From Archilochus colubris (lineage: Eukaryota > Chordata > Aves > Apodiformes > Trochilidae): 64,000 bases of DNA. Location: positions 33,206,609-33,270,608 of the forward strand of contig CM041084.1 in assembly GCA_023079485.1 (NCBI GenBank), in the 5' to 3' direction. The position numbers and the translations under genes are program-made. Positions 49,451 through 61,400 of this stretch are shown in pieces; within the stretch, counting starts at the first letter, position 1, and every line of letters starts with the position of its first letter. Below the pieces are notes generated by a model. That model was given only the letters and a program-made list of their open reading frames with translations, ran no database searches and had not been told where the DNA came from.

Positions 49451-51349
49451 AACTTTCATATATTGTACATTAAGAGACATAATCAGAAATACTGTCTTCT
49501 CCTATTAAAATGATACATAGATCTAGCACGACAAGTAGCAGCACAGGGACTCATCTGATGACTGTAATTAGAGGTTTTTAATGACAGGTTAGGTATGTTT
49601 AATATGCAGTTCCACATTGCTATTATACTATCAGATTCTATTCAGAATCTTTTCACATTGCATAACTGAATTCTGAGGCAGATGAATGTTCCAGATATTT
49701 CAAATTCAGCACTTTTGCTGATTTAGCACCTTCTGAAGCATGCACCATGTGGTGAACAAACACTCCAAGCAAAGATGTTTTCCACGGAGATTTATCAGGG
49801 ATTCAGAACATTAACACTTTCCTGCTCTTCTTCCAGATATAAAACGTGTTGCTTTCTGTTTAGATACAGAGAGCTGTGCAATCATTCTAATAGGTATCAT
49901 TTCATTATCTCTGAGTAATTTGGGTGTGGAGCCAACTCCATGTATTAGTTAATAACCAATCCATTACTTGATTAACTGACTTATACAAAGAAAGCTTATC
50001 ATCCATAGATTTGTCTGCTTACAATTAAGTCAAAACAAGACATTGAAAAGATTTTTTTTTTCAGGTTTCAATATCTTGCAGAAAAATCATTGTGCCAGAT
50101 TACAATGAAATATTCTGAAGACATGCCTTAAAAATAGCAGAAACTATAAACACACAAAAACAATATAAAAATAACCCAAGGCACCACTAATTCAGCATGA
50201 GTCAGTGCTTCCAGTAAATTCATGGCAAATGCAAGCAACAGGAAAAGAGTTGTCTATCTCAAAGCATTGCCAGCTTACTGTAGGGACCTGATCCAAAGGC
50301 TTTGAGTGTCTTATGCATGTAAGGTTGCCAGTTCATCTCCATATACGCAATTGCCTTCTCCTGGGACTTTTCTTTCTCCTCCCTAGTTGTCAGTAGCTTC
50401 TTTAGAAAGTCATCACTGCCTGATACAGTAAGATTTAGGAATTATTCTGTGGGCTGATATGTTTCTTTCCTTGACATAGTGTTAGGAGTGTATTTTGGCC
50501 AGAAAGCCTGAAGCTAAATACTCCAGCATTCATAAGCCATGCCAGGGATTCTTGGAAACACCTGCACCTCGCAGTTACACAAATGCCTTTGAGATATGTC
50601 AGAGCACTGTTTATTTGCACCATACCAACAGCATGTCATCTGAATTAATTTTCACATTCTTGTCCTGATGGGACATGGCTCTGAATATAAAAATTGACAT
50701 ATGTGAGTGCTGTGTGGTTAAATAGGGTATTGGTGCTTTTCCAAAATTACCCAATAGATCTTTCCTGGCCAATCATGTGAATAAGATTTCTTTGTGAGTT
50801 ACGTATTAACCCTAATTCATAGATGTATATATTTTTTCAGAGTTGCACCAAGAGATGCATCCAAGGGTGATGGGAATGTATCCAAAGATGCACCAGTACT
50901 AGATTAGTATCACAGTCTTAAATAAATGCAATAAATCAATGCTTTTCAGCACTGTCCTGCACAACAAGTACTACACCGTACAAGTTGGGGTGAAAACCCC
51001 TATGAGCAAGCTCTTTACCTCTTCAGCAAAATCAGATCACTTGGAGAGTAGAAATGAGGTGGGAGAGACGATGGTCACCTGCAGTCCTTCAAAACATCAC
51101 TAACATTTTTTTTTTAAAGGTTAAGTAACATACTGATAGTAACTGGTGCTGGAATCAGCTGTGGAAAGATTTGTTCATTTCCTATGCAGTGGCTTCATCA
51201 CCTAGAGATCTGAAGACTGCATTACTCAGAAGATTGTCCTTTTTCTCTCAATCTCTGTCTCCTCCATATGTTTTGTTGGGTTTTTTGTTTCCTGCAAAAG
51301 AGAATAAAGAGTGGTGTCAAGCTGGGGATTTACTTCTAAATGTTCCTCA

Positions 51350-51357
51350 ATCAATCA
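51350..51357 (-). promoter_or_regulatory. PBX-HOX site TGATTGAT
   Basis: ATCAATCA reads TGATTGAT on the minus strand, the consensus for PBX with anterior (HOX1-2 group) proteins. A single eight-base match can occur by chance. Confidence 0.3.
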
Positions 51358-54300
51358 GGAAAGTTTAGGAGATAAGATGATGCTTTTACTGCAGGGAATA
51401 TCTCTGTTGCTCAGTATTCTTGTAAAAAAATACACCATCTCTGAGGGACATGGTAGCACCTCTGGTCCTGCCAGCCCAGTAACCCCTCTGGAGAAGCGAG
51501 GCTGCCAAGCAAGGGACACCAGGCTACATAGGTCTCGCTCTCTAGGGGAGGGCAAGCAGGCAGTTGCCTTTGGTCTATTCTTTTACAGAATATATTACCT
51601 TTCTAAAGAACTTTTATGAGCACTGGAACAGCTCAGGCAGTTGTCTCCAGCATGGATTCTCTTAGGTCTTGAAGCTTTTGAACTCTAACTTCAGTCTTTT
51701 CTTTGTTCAGACTTTGTGAGATCTCTCCTATTCATAGTTTCATGAACTTTAAAGTAATTTAAGTATCTGTGAAACGTTTGCATTCTTCTAATGAGACTGA
51801 AACAAAAAAGTTTCCAAGACAGTTCTGGGTACCTACATAGACATATGTAAACTAATGCATACCAGCAAGAACCCCGTATTCTCAGGTGGCTCAGTGGAAA
51901 TGCCTCCTTGTGGATAGGAGCTCCCTACAGGCATTGCTGTCCAGTTCCATGCTTGAAGCTGAATGTATTAATTACAATAAAATTGCTACATGTTTTTCTT
52001 ACAGCTTCTGCCTGACCATCTTCTAATGTGCCCATGGCAAGGAAAATATTGTTTCCAATCCAATTGGCATAATGAGAAAATGTGTTTAATGTGCTGGCTT
52101 TAACACAGTATCTATCAGAAGATTATCCCTTGAAATTGTCAGTTTATGGCACAATAATTAGATCTGGTACTTGAAACCTGTCAAGTAAAAGCAAGCTTGC
52201 TTCAATAATCGTGTTCCTTTTCACTTCACAGGTGGGGCCTAATAAAGAGAACTACTGAAAAGTATTGAGGCAATAGGAGGTTTCAGTAAGTGGAATGAAG
52301 GCTGCATCCCAGGGAACTGGTTAGCATTGCTTTCCATATACAAGCTTTCTTCATTAGTGCATCCTCTCCCTTACAAACTGGAAAGCAGAAGAATATTGAG
52401 CAAAAAAAGATGGAGGGAAAGGACATGGTAGCAATACTAATAACTAATAAAAGTGTGGGTGGTATCTAAATATTAATAGGAAATTTTAAATACTGACTTT
52501 GGTCCAGTATATTTTGTTGAATGAAATATAGCCTGACCTGCCCACCTGATCATGTTCTGACTTACAAGAGAAAAGCCTTTTCAATGCAAGTATCCTAATG
52601 AGTGAGGTAAACTCTGAAAAGTAGTAGCGGAAGTTAAAAAGTCAGTTGTTAATTCTAAAATAAAGTCCATGGAGCAACTGTTTGCTTGTTTCAACTGAGG
52701 GCCTCACACTACTGACAATGGTGAGAGTTGAGAGAGATAGAATGAAAACTAAAAAATTATTTTCCAAATATTAATTTGCTTACTATGCTGTCCAATGAAT
52801 TATGCTGAAATTAAACACAGTAAAGTAAAACTATCTTGTATGGACTAAGACTCTCATAAATTTAATTATCTCTCATAAATTAAATTTAATTCCTCAATTC
52901 TAATTAATAGGACTAAAGAGTAATACTAATGTTGTTTTTACCACTGGCTAATGAAGAAGTTATATCTACCCATAAAAAGGCAACACTATGGTTATAAGTA
53001 GCAGTATCTAAATACCTATGGTTATATCTGCAGTATTTAAGCTATCCTGATGCTGGAGCCAACAAGATGCTCAGAAAAAGAAAAAAATAAAATGGACACA
53101 GGAACAAAGTGACCAAGCAGCTATGCAAAGTGTTGTTTGGAGAGGCCTTTCACAGAACTTGAGATCATATAATGGGATTTTAATTGTAAGGCTGTTTCTT
53201 GTGAATGTCCCTACCCAGAGGGGATGTAAAACAGTGGCTCAGTCCCCCTTCAACATGGAGAATTCTGCAACTTATTTTCACCAAAGTGCTGAAAGTCAGC
53301 TAGAAAACACTTCATGTAATACAAGCTAATTAAAAAATGTCTGTGTTTTCAACCAAGTTTTTTTAAATACTATATTTATTCTCTTCCTCCTGCAAGCACT
53401 GACCACATATTCCTGTAATGCATTTGAAGGTCTCTTTCTCAAATGTGAGATATATCTAGATGTAAATATAGCTATCGATGTATTTATGTAGAAATTTTAC
53501 CTTTTGGCCTTATGATCATTCCAAATAAAACAAATCCTAATTACTTTTGGCATGGCATAAATTAGTTCCTGATTTAGAGTGCTGTGAATAACACCCTAGA
53601 CAGTTAATGGTGCATTTTTAGCCTTTGAGAGGAAACAGTGGTGTGAAACACTAAAGATCTCCTGGGCAAGGCCTTGCCAATTACTGAGTTCATGGCACAG
53701 ATTTTACTTAGACACAGGGCACGTGGATATGTTCCATCAAAGTATGTTATTATTTGTTTTAAACTTGCCTCATTATGCCTGTGAAATGCAATAGTCAAAT
53801 GATGTAGTAGTTTTTAAAAAACAGAACTATTTCAGGTCATTTTTCCCCTTCTTGAGCAAAGAAATCACAAATGATTATGTGTTAAGATACTGTCTTTATA
53901 GAATTTTAAGAGCAACCATTTGTCATTAATGATAGATTCAAAATTCTGTGTATACAAGCTAATGATTTCTTTAAATTTGATTCACTCTCAACGTGCAAAT
54001 AATGCTTCTGTATTGTTTTCCCCTGCTTGTTCTGTGGCTGGTAACTCATGGAAAAAAAACAACCAGAAAATGCACCTTCAAAATATTTTTTAAGATACAA
54101 AATGCTAATTCAATTATTATCTTTTTTTAAATCACTGAGACCAGAGTAGACTATCCAGAAGACTTCTGTCTGGATCTGTACAACACATTCGGTGTTGCTG
54201 AAAATCCAGCATGCCCCATTACAGTCTAAATTTCAAGACCCTGTCCAAATCTGGTTTTTATTCAGCACAACTTATGTTTCTAGATGCAAAATCATTATCT

Positions 54301-55234
54301 TGCAGCAAAGCTTAAAGAATTTGTTTCCATGGCAATTGTTCTTCACTGATTTGATCATCTTTAAATAAACACCACAAACTTCTCAACAGAGGACTGGCCA
54401 TCCCATATTGAATCATTTTGAATAACCAGATACAGTTTTCATTGTCTTTGGCAGTGAACAGTATTTTCTATGTCAGTGGAGGAACAGAAACCTCACAAAT
54501 TCATACAATCTGACTTAATGCAACCTATGCACTGATTTTAGTCACACATCTTACTGTGAATTGTGTGGCTTTGGTTATAATGCACATTCAGTAGGCTCAC
54601 AATAGAATACATAAAGTATTTTTTCCTTCTATGCATTTCTCTGAGAAAAAAAAAAAAGAAAAAAGAATTCTGGAGACTAGCAACACAGCATATGGTAATC
54701 TAAATTCTGTGCAATTTCTGCAGTATTTTTAAGAGGCATTGATTCACTCCACATCTTAAGCTTAAATGATTGACACAGAAAAGGTCCACGTTAAAAATGG
54801 AGTTAGACAACTGCAGTGACATTGACTTATAACAAAACTTAAGATCTTAAGTGCTCAAAATACAACTAAAAAAGTGTCAAACTGTGCAACACTGAAGGCA
54901 GTGATCGCTTGCTACTTTTAAAAGTCTAGGTCCAAATTTGAATGAGTGCCTAAATAAACATGCAGAACTTGGTTTATAAACTAAACTATGGGAAATCTGT
55001 CCTGAAAAACACCAGGGTTTTTGCCTACTAATATGCCCAAAGGTGTGCCTGGAGTCATTAGGGAACAAAGACCTGTCTGAGAAACATTATGAAGATTAAT
55101 AACTGTGCATACAAGATCGGAAAGGAGCAAGCAGAGGGCGTATTGCTTATTGCCTGTATCTATCTGGGACTGGGATGAAAAATAAATCAAATCCAGAGAG
55201 GTTTTCAAAGAGACTTTGCTAAAAATTAAGAATT

Positions 55235-55264
55235 GGGGAGGTGGGGGGAAGGGAAAATGGGGGG
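55235..55264 (+). other. Canonical G-quadruplex motif
   Basis: Four G runs of 4, 6, 3 and 6 bases are separated by 4-, 2- and 5-base loops. This satisfies the G3+N1-7 rule on the plus strand in otherwise AT-rich intergenic DNA. Confidence 0.75.
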
Positions 55265-56308
55265 AGGTCCTGGTATAGGCACAAACAATCTCTCTTCCCA
55301 CATCCTGGAACATTTTAAAGAAGTAAGACCTATTCTGAAAGCTGGAAGCTGACAATGAAGTACAGGTGCAATATTTTCGTATTAATTTAAGTAATAAAAG
55401 GAATTTTAGCAGCTCTAGACTCCGAGAAGTCTGTATTTTGAAAGTGCAGGCATAACATGATTTGAATTTTTTATCTGAGTTTTGGCCATTACTTTTTTTT
55501 TTTTTAACTCCTCAACCCACTTAGTGAATATTTGACATGCCTGTGTGTAACTGAAAAGCCGAGCAAAAGGCTCACAGCCTCCTTATATCTTTATTCCATT
55601 ATGCTTGTAAGACACTAGGCACTAAATAAATTGAACAATCTTTTCTTCTTACACCTACAAGAAAAACAGTGAAGCACAGGTGCATGTAATGCAGAGTAAA
55701 AAAGTGAAGTGTTTTGTGAACTCTTAGAGAGAAAGGCTGCATTTCATGTTCCAACATGATACCCTCTCAGGTGGTTCATCTCTTGCTCAGAAGGCTGTGG
55801 GATGAGCAGCAGAACTTTTGGAACAGAAAAAGAGAGAGACAGATATGGATATAATGTCAGGGTCATGGATTGCAGTTATTTGGCTTGAACCCTTTAAAAC
55901 TGCCCAGACTGGAAGTAACAAGCTAAAGAGAAATTGATTCAATCAGCTTTAAAGCAATTTTTCTGAGTTACTGTAACAAACACTTCACTGCTCTTATTCC
56001 TTTCATTAGCAAGAATGGAAAGAAGTATCTGCACTTCAGAGTCTTATTCTTCAGACCAAAGTCATCTGGAGGAGCAAATCCAGAGCAGTTTCTGTTGTTG
56101 GCTGACTGCAAGGGATTGTGGTGTGTGCATGCAAAAGACAAAGAAAGAAGAATTTTGTAATACGCATTTCATTCCACTGAGGAGCATAATTTCACCTAAC
56201 AAGTATCACCTTGCTCCTGCTGCAGGAATAATCAGATATGTGTGTATTGACAAGACCAGACTCCAGCAGAAAACAGTCAAGGAGCCATCAGCTCTCCTGG
56301 TAGACAGC

Positions 56309-56355
56309 TTTCTTTTTTTTTGCTTTTTTTTTTTTTGCTTTTTTTTTTTTTTTCT
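56309..56355. repeat. T-rich tract with TTTGC interruptions
   Basis: Three long T runs are separated by GC. The tract lies inside a 196-codon open frame and helps explain it as non-coding, because it would encode a Phe-rich run. Confidence 0.85.
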
Positions 56356-57356
56356 TAAGCATTTGTCCTCAGGGATAAATTCACCTTGGCTTGTAAAGGG
56401 AAATGCATACAGTGCATACCTGCATTGGGGAGGATTGCTGTGCTCAGAGCATTTATCATGGAATTCGCTCGAGGAATATGCCAGAGATGAGAAGGTTTCG
56501 TTCTTATCAAAAGCTCTGCAGAACTGCCATCAGAAGAAGCTGCAGGGAAGACAAGCTGAATCAAACCATATCCTCTGCCACAGGCTTAATGCTCCCCTTA
56601 CATGACAGCTGGTGGGATGGATCTGGTTTTGCAGCCAAGAGTGTAATTCTTGTGAAAGATTAAAAGAAGCTTCAATGCAGGATCAGGGCAAATCAGATTA
56701 CGCAGCAGGTTAGAAATTTCCAGAAGAAATTTTTTTTCTTCATTTTTATTGCTTTCCCCTTGAATTTTTCTTGATTTCTCACATTATGGCAGAGTCCAGA
56801 AGCTAGATGAAGAGATTTGATACAAAATGCCTCTACTCTATAGGGTGAGTGTGGCATGTGCCCTCACTATGTCTAGGATAGCTGTCTTTGTCTTTTCACT
56901 CATTTCCAGACCCTCTAGGTTTTTTCAGTTCTAGTCTGCCTTTTAACAATGTCATCATCCTTTCAGGATGTCATTTGTCACTCTCTTCCTGTTTTATTCA
57001 AATAAGTGGAAAGACCCACACAATTTGCTGAATGATATTTAAGCTCCCCAAATGACCACTAATTGTAACATTGACTTATGGGAAGCAGTGCTAATGCTGA
57101 GTGGTGGTATTTGTGATCTTGATAACATTTCCCTATGTCATTTGCAATAATTTTGCTTTTAGCAGGTTCTGATTACATTTATTTTCGTAGCTTTCATTTT
57201 AGAACCTCTGTAGTGTTAATAATAAAATGCATTGAAAGTAAAAGCACACAGCTTTTTCTGCAGCTCTCTGAGATGACTCTGTCTGGACATGATAAGATTC
57301 TGCCCTGTTCATGGATAGCATGGAATATGTCATAAAGAGTATATTTGTGACATCTT

Positions 57357-57383
57357 TCAATTGAATTAGTAATTGATGAATTG
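57357..57383. promoter_or_regulatory. Homeodomain-site cluster
   Basis: TTTCAATTGAATTAGTAATT and the following GATGAATTG pack four ATTA/AATT-type homeodomain cores into 27 bp, within complex sequence at about 57050-57440 that could be a conserved element. Confidence 0.3.
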
Positions 57384-58299
57384 TGGTATTGTACAAGAAG
57401 CACAGCTGCTGCATAACACAAGAGTTTTACAGCTAGAGAGCAGGCTACAGGAGAAAAGCCTTCAAAATACAAACCTTTTACTGTCACCATCTGCAGAATA
57501 GAGGATATTCACAACACACAAGTGTCCAGGTTATAAACTTGCAAGCCACATTCATGTGGCAGTTAAATTTGCTTGTCTGAAAGCTGCACTTGTAAAATAT
57601 TTATGAAAACGTGGTTGTCATTGAAGAGAAACTGCACTGTCAGCTTAACCTCTCTCCCTGATTGCTTCCTCTCCCCATCTTCCTCCACTGCATTGTATTC
57701 TCTGAAATTCAAAGCATGAGCTTTATCTTACTTTACAAATACCTATGTGAGAGGTGTTAACAGTGCAGAAGAAAAACAAAAAAAAAAAGAAGAGCTGAAG
57801 AGCTGCTTCCATGATACTTTGGTGCAATTGTATTCACTGTTTTATCCACTCAGAAAGGTTTCAATTTGGTATTCTGTAACAGGAGATTAAATTTTGTTTT
57901 CACGTGCTTGTAGTTTTTTAAATTAAAAAATGAACTGTGAAGAATGATTTTAATTATTTTCCACAAACTGTAAACTGTCATCAAGCACACTGGTTTTGCT
58001 TGGTTTTGCAAGTGCCCTGCATAGCTGCCTAGTTGGACACTGTGGGAGAACAGATTTGAAAATGAGGCTGGAAGGACTAAAAAATATGCTATGTGCTTTA
58101 AATACACATTGGACCTTTTCTTTTTCTTCATCCCAAAGGGATCACAGCTTTCATATTTAACTAATGACTAATTTTACATAAATTTTATACATTAACACTC
58201 CCATTACTATGTGATGTACCCTCATACATTTTGGAGGGATCAGCCCCAAAATGGACTGTGCAAGAAAGGAAGCATGTGGAACAAATCTTCAAACTACTC

Positions 58300-58494
58300 A
58301 GCCTAAAGAATGCTCAGGGTGGTCAAACACTTGAAGAGGTTGCCCAGTGAGGTCACAGTTTCCATTTTCAGAGCTAGTCAAAACTTGATGAGGTGATGTC
58401 TTGAGGAACCTGCTGACCCAGTTCTGAGAGGAGGGTTGGACTGGATGATCTCCAGAGGTTCCTTCCAGCCTCAACCATTCTATGATTCTGTGAT
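58300..58494 (+). mobile_element. CR1 LINE, 3' end fragment
   Basis: The segment contains the hallmark CR1 3' words: GAGGTTGCCCAG early, GGTTGGACTGGATGATCTCC, then CCTTCCAGCCTCAACC. It ends in the octamer repeats ATTCTATG ATTCTGTG. It is 5'-truncated to roughly 200 bp and diverged, with no coding sequence left. CR1 is the dominant non-LTR retrotransposon of birds and other sauropsids, which supports the host assignment. Confidence 0.9.
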
Positions 58495-61400
58495 GCCCAG
58501 AGTTTGACCATAGAGTCTTATGGACTCTAAGATAAATCCATAGTACAGATATCCAAAGTATGGATAGCATGGATCAAAGGTAGAAATTTGTGCAGGTAGA
58601 AATTTGGCTAGGGAACCCTGCATGTCTCTTGAACTCTGGACCTAGGAGAATGCTTCTCTAGAAGAATGCTTTTGCTTTGGCTCTTCTCAGTGCTTCTAGT
58701 ACTGTGGATTCCTAAAGCTCATTTTGGCTTGTCTCCATCTTTACCATGATGCTGGGACAGCTGACGACCCCTGTCCTCCACACCATCCCACCAAAAAACA
58801 GAGAGTTGTTTGTGGACCCATCCTCATGGAGTCTCATTCTCCACAGTCCTGTGAAATGAGCATCACCAAACACTGCAGAGCACCTGGCACACTTCTGAGC
58901 TGGTAAAATGCTGAGTGAAGTGTGGATAAAGACCTCTGGAAAAACCACTCTCTGAGAGTGCTCAAAGCAATACCTGAGAGAATACTGCTGGGAGAGTGTG
59001 CTCTGCTGTGCAGAGACTGAGTATAATAAAATCCTTTCTATACAATGCAGCTGATGGGTACAACAACTGGTACTTCCAGAGATTAATCATTATCAAAGTG
59101 TCTATTCACATTTAAACACATAATATAGCTTTTCTTCCTCAGGGGAAAAAAAAGAAAAAAAAAAGGTGACTGCCAATGTCTGTGACACTGGAAAAATCAA
59201 AGTCTTTCAAATTAATAAAGGCAATACTCAGAAAATATTATGAACAGTAGCCCCACTACAGTATTTCTTTTAAAGAGACATCTGGGGTGAATTAGGGTGC
59301 TGCCTAGACTATGGCATTGCTACAGATGTTGAGGTGTAAACATGTTTTGCAGGGACTGTAAATATGTGATCATGTATAATTCTCTTCTTAGGAGCTTGAG
59401 CACAGTATTATGAATATATGGAGCACAGTAATATGAATAATGACAGAGAAGAAAATAAATGCCTTCTGAGTTTGAATTACAACAACATCTAATGAACTCA
59501 GAGGTGTTTGCACTTGACTTTGGTATTACTTTTCAGCTCCTGCATCTTAAATGAACTGACTGATCATAACAGTAAATATGGGCTCAAAGAATATTCCAAG
59601 AGGTGTCATTACCTACACATTACATCCTTTTCTAATTGGTACACTTACCATGCTGCAGAATTTCACAGGACTGATGAAACCTCCAGAATTTCATGTTTCC
59701 TTCAACAGTCTACAATAACCCTTAGTCTGAGTGACATGTATTATTTCCTTGTTGAACGTGTGATGTAGAGGCTTAGTAAAAGATTTATTGTAAGGAAAAC
59801 TAGATGTTTTATTTCCAACCTTATTGAATATATTATTGCTCTGAGTTTAAAAATGCTACAGTGATATATTACACCTCAACACAACTGTACACATGAAATC
59901 TGCAGCAAGAAAGCTTATTGGACTACAAATCAGAATACAGCTGTTGATAGGAGAGCTTTATACCTTAAGTTACAGTATGTTACAATAAAGTTTTATTGCA
60001 TAAACCATGGTGGGAAATAAAATGGAAATCTGATTAAACAGTTAAGCAATACTTCTGTTTTTACTGACTGAAATAATGTCAAGTGCCAGAGCTCAAATCC
60101 TCTTTGTTGTATGTGTATGATAAAAGTGCCATAATGAAATCTCCCTGTCACATTTACATGGAAAATGGTGATAAAGCTGTTAATCCTAGCAAGGAATAAC
60201 TGCAGAACAAGAATAACTTCAAAATTCACCCTGGAATGGAAAGCCTGCTTGCCCAATTATTTGGAGAGTGTGGGCAAAGCACAGAGCAGTGGGGGGATAT
60301 GAATTTCTCTCTTGCTTCTGCCCATGCCCGTGCAGCTCAGCCCAGCGCTGCTTTCTCAGCTTTCCTGCACCTCCCCACCTGCTGTCAGGGCCTCCAGAGC
60401 TGTGGAAGTAGATGTGGATCAGAGACCTCTCTGCTTTGAGTCCATTTAGTGATGTCGAAAGTGGTTTTAGTCTGGATTGCATTTCACTGGAAATGTTACC
60501 TCTTATCCCCTTGTCCTCTTTTTTCTTTTTTTTTTCCCCCAAGCATGCATTTTCTGAGAAACAGCTGGTCAAATTATAAACTGCTACAGAGTACCAGAAC
60601 ATGCAGAACATCAGAGTGCAGCTTGCTCTGAGGCAAAGAGAAGCTATAGAAGACTCTGCGTGTTATGGTTTTCTGCCTGTTTATCAGTTCTTCTGCTTTG
60701 TACTTGAGCTACCTGCTTAGTCTCAGAGGAAAGCAAGGAGAGGGAAAAAAACCCTAAAAAACATTTAAAAATCTAAATAAAATGGTTCTATAGGTCTGCA
60801 AAACACCTGGGGCTGATATCTAATATTGTGGCAAATCTAGAACCATAACTCACTTAAGAACAGTAAGGGTAAATTAATCACCCTGTGGAATTAATTATAT
60901 AAATATAATAATTGGATTGTAGTCCTACCTGCCAGCACTGGGCCTAACTTAAGTAGTAGTAATGAAATGTTTATTCCACATCATTAATGTTTGAGTTCAG
61001 TGGGGGTCCTGAGATGAAAGTGACACAGAGATTTTCCAGATAACAATATTTAAGCAGACATTTTAAAGATGGACCACCCTGTTAGCTTTAAGAATGCTGT
61101 TTCACACAGGACAAGCTCTTTTCTTTTCAGAACACTGAAAGTCCAAGGACTAAAACCACTCTAAACATCTGCCTACCTTTAAATGCTTGGTGAACCTATA
61201 GAAACTGCTCACTTCTCCATGCTCTTTATCCACCAAGTTGTACAAGATGGTCCAACTCTTCACGCTGTAAAAGGTTTCTCAGTCTTCCACTCCTGTTGCC
61301 AGTGCTGTAATATTTCCATGAAAAATAAAAACCTGAAGTTTCTATTTGAAATACTCTTGAAATACTCTTCTATGATGAAACAGAAGCCAGAGACTCATGA

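Larger units (their letters stand above)
48091..58299. other. Intergenic sequence, inferred HOXA-side desert
   Basis: No gene is recognised. Landmarks are a possibly conserved stretch at 48740-48910, an ancient inverted repeat at 49386-49450, an octamer (ATGCAAAT, 49352-49359), a PBX-HOX site at 51350, a weak DR2-like nuclear-receptor pair (52534-52547), a short 30-bp duplication (52986-53030), the G-quadruplex motif at 55235 and the T-rich tract at 56309. Confidence 0.7.

Noticed and set aside
56015..56605. 196-codon plus-strand open frame
   Set aside because: It crosses a long T-rich tract giving a poly-Phe stretch and shows no domain; most likely chance.
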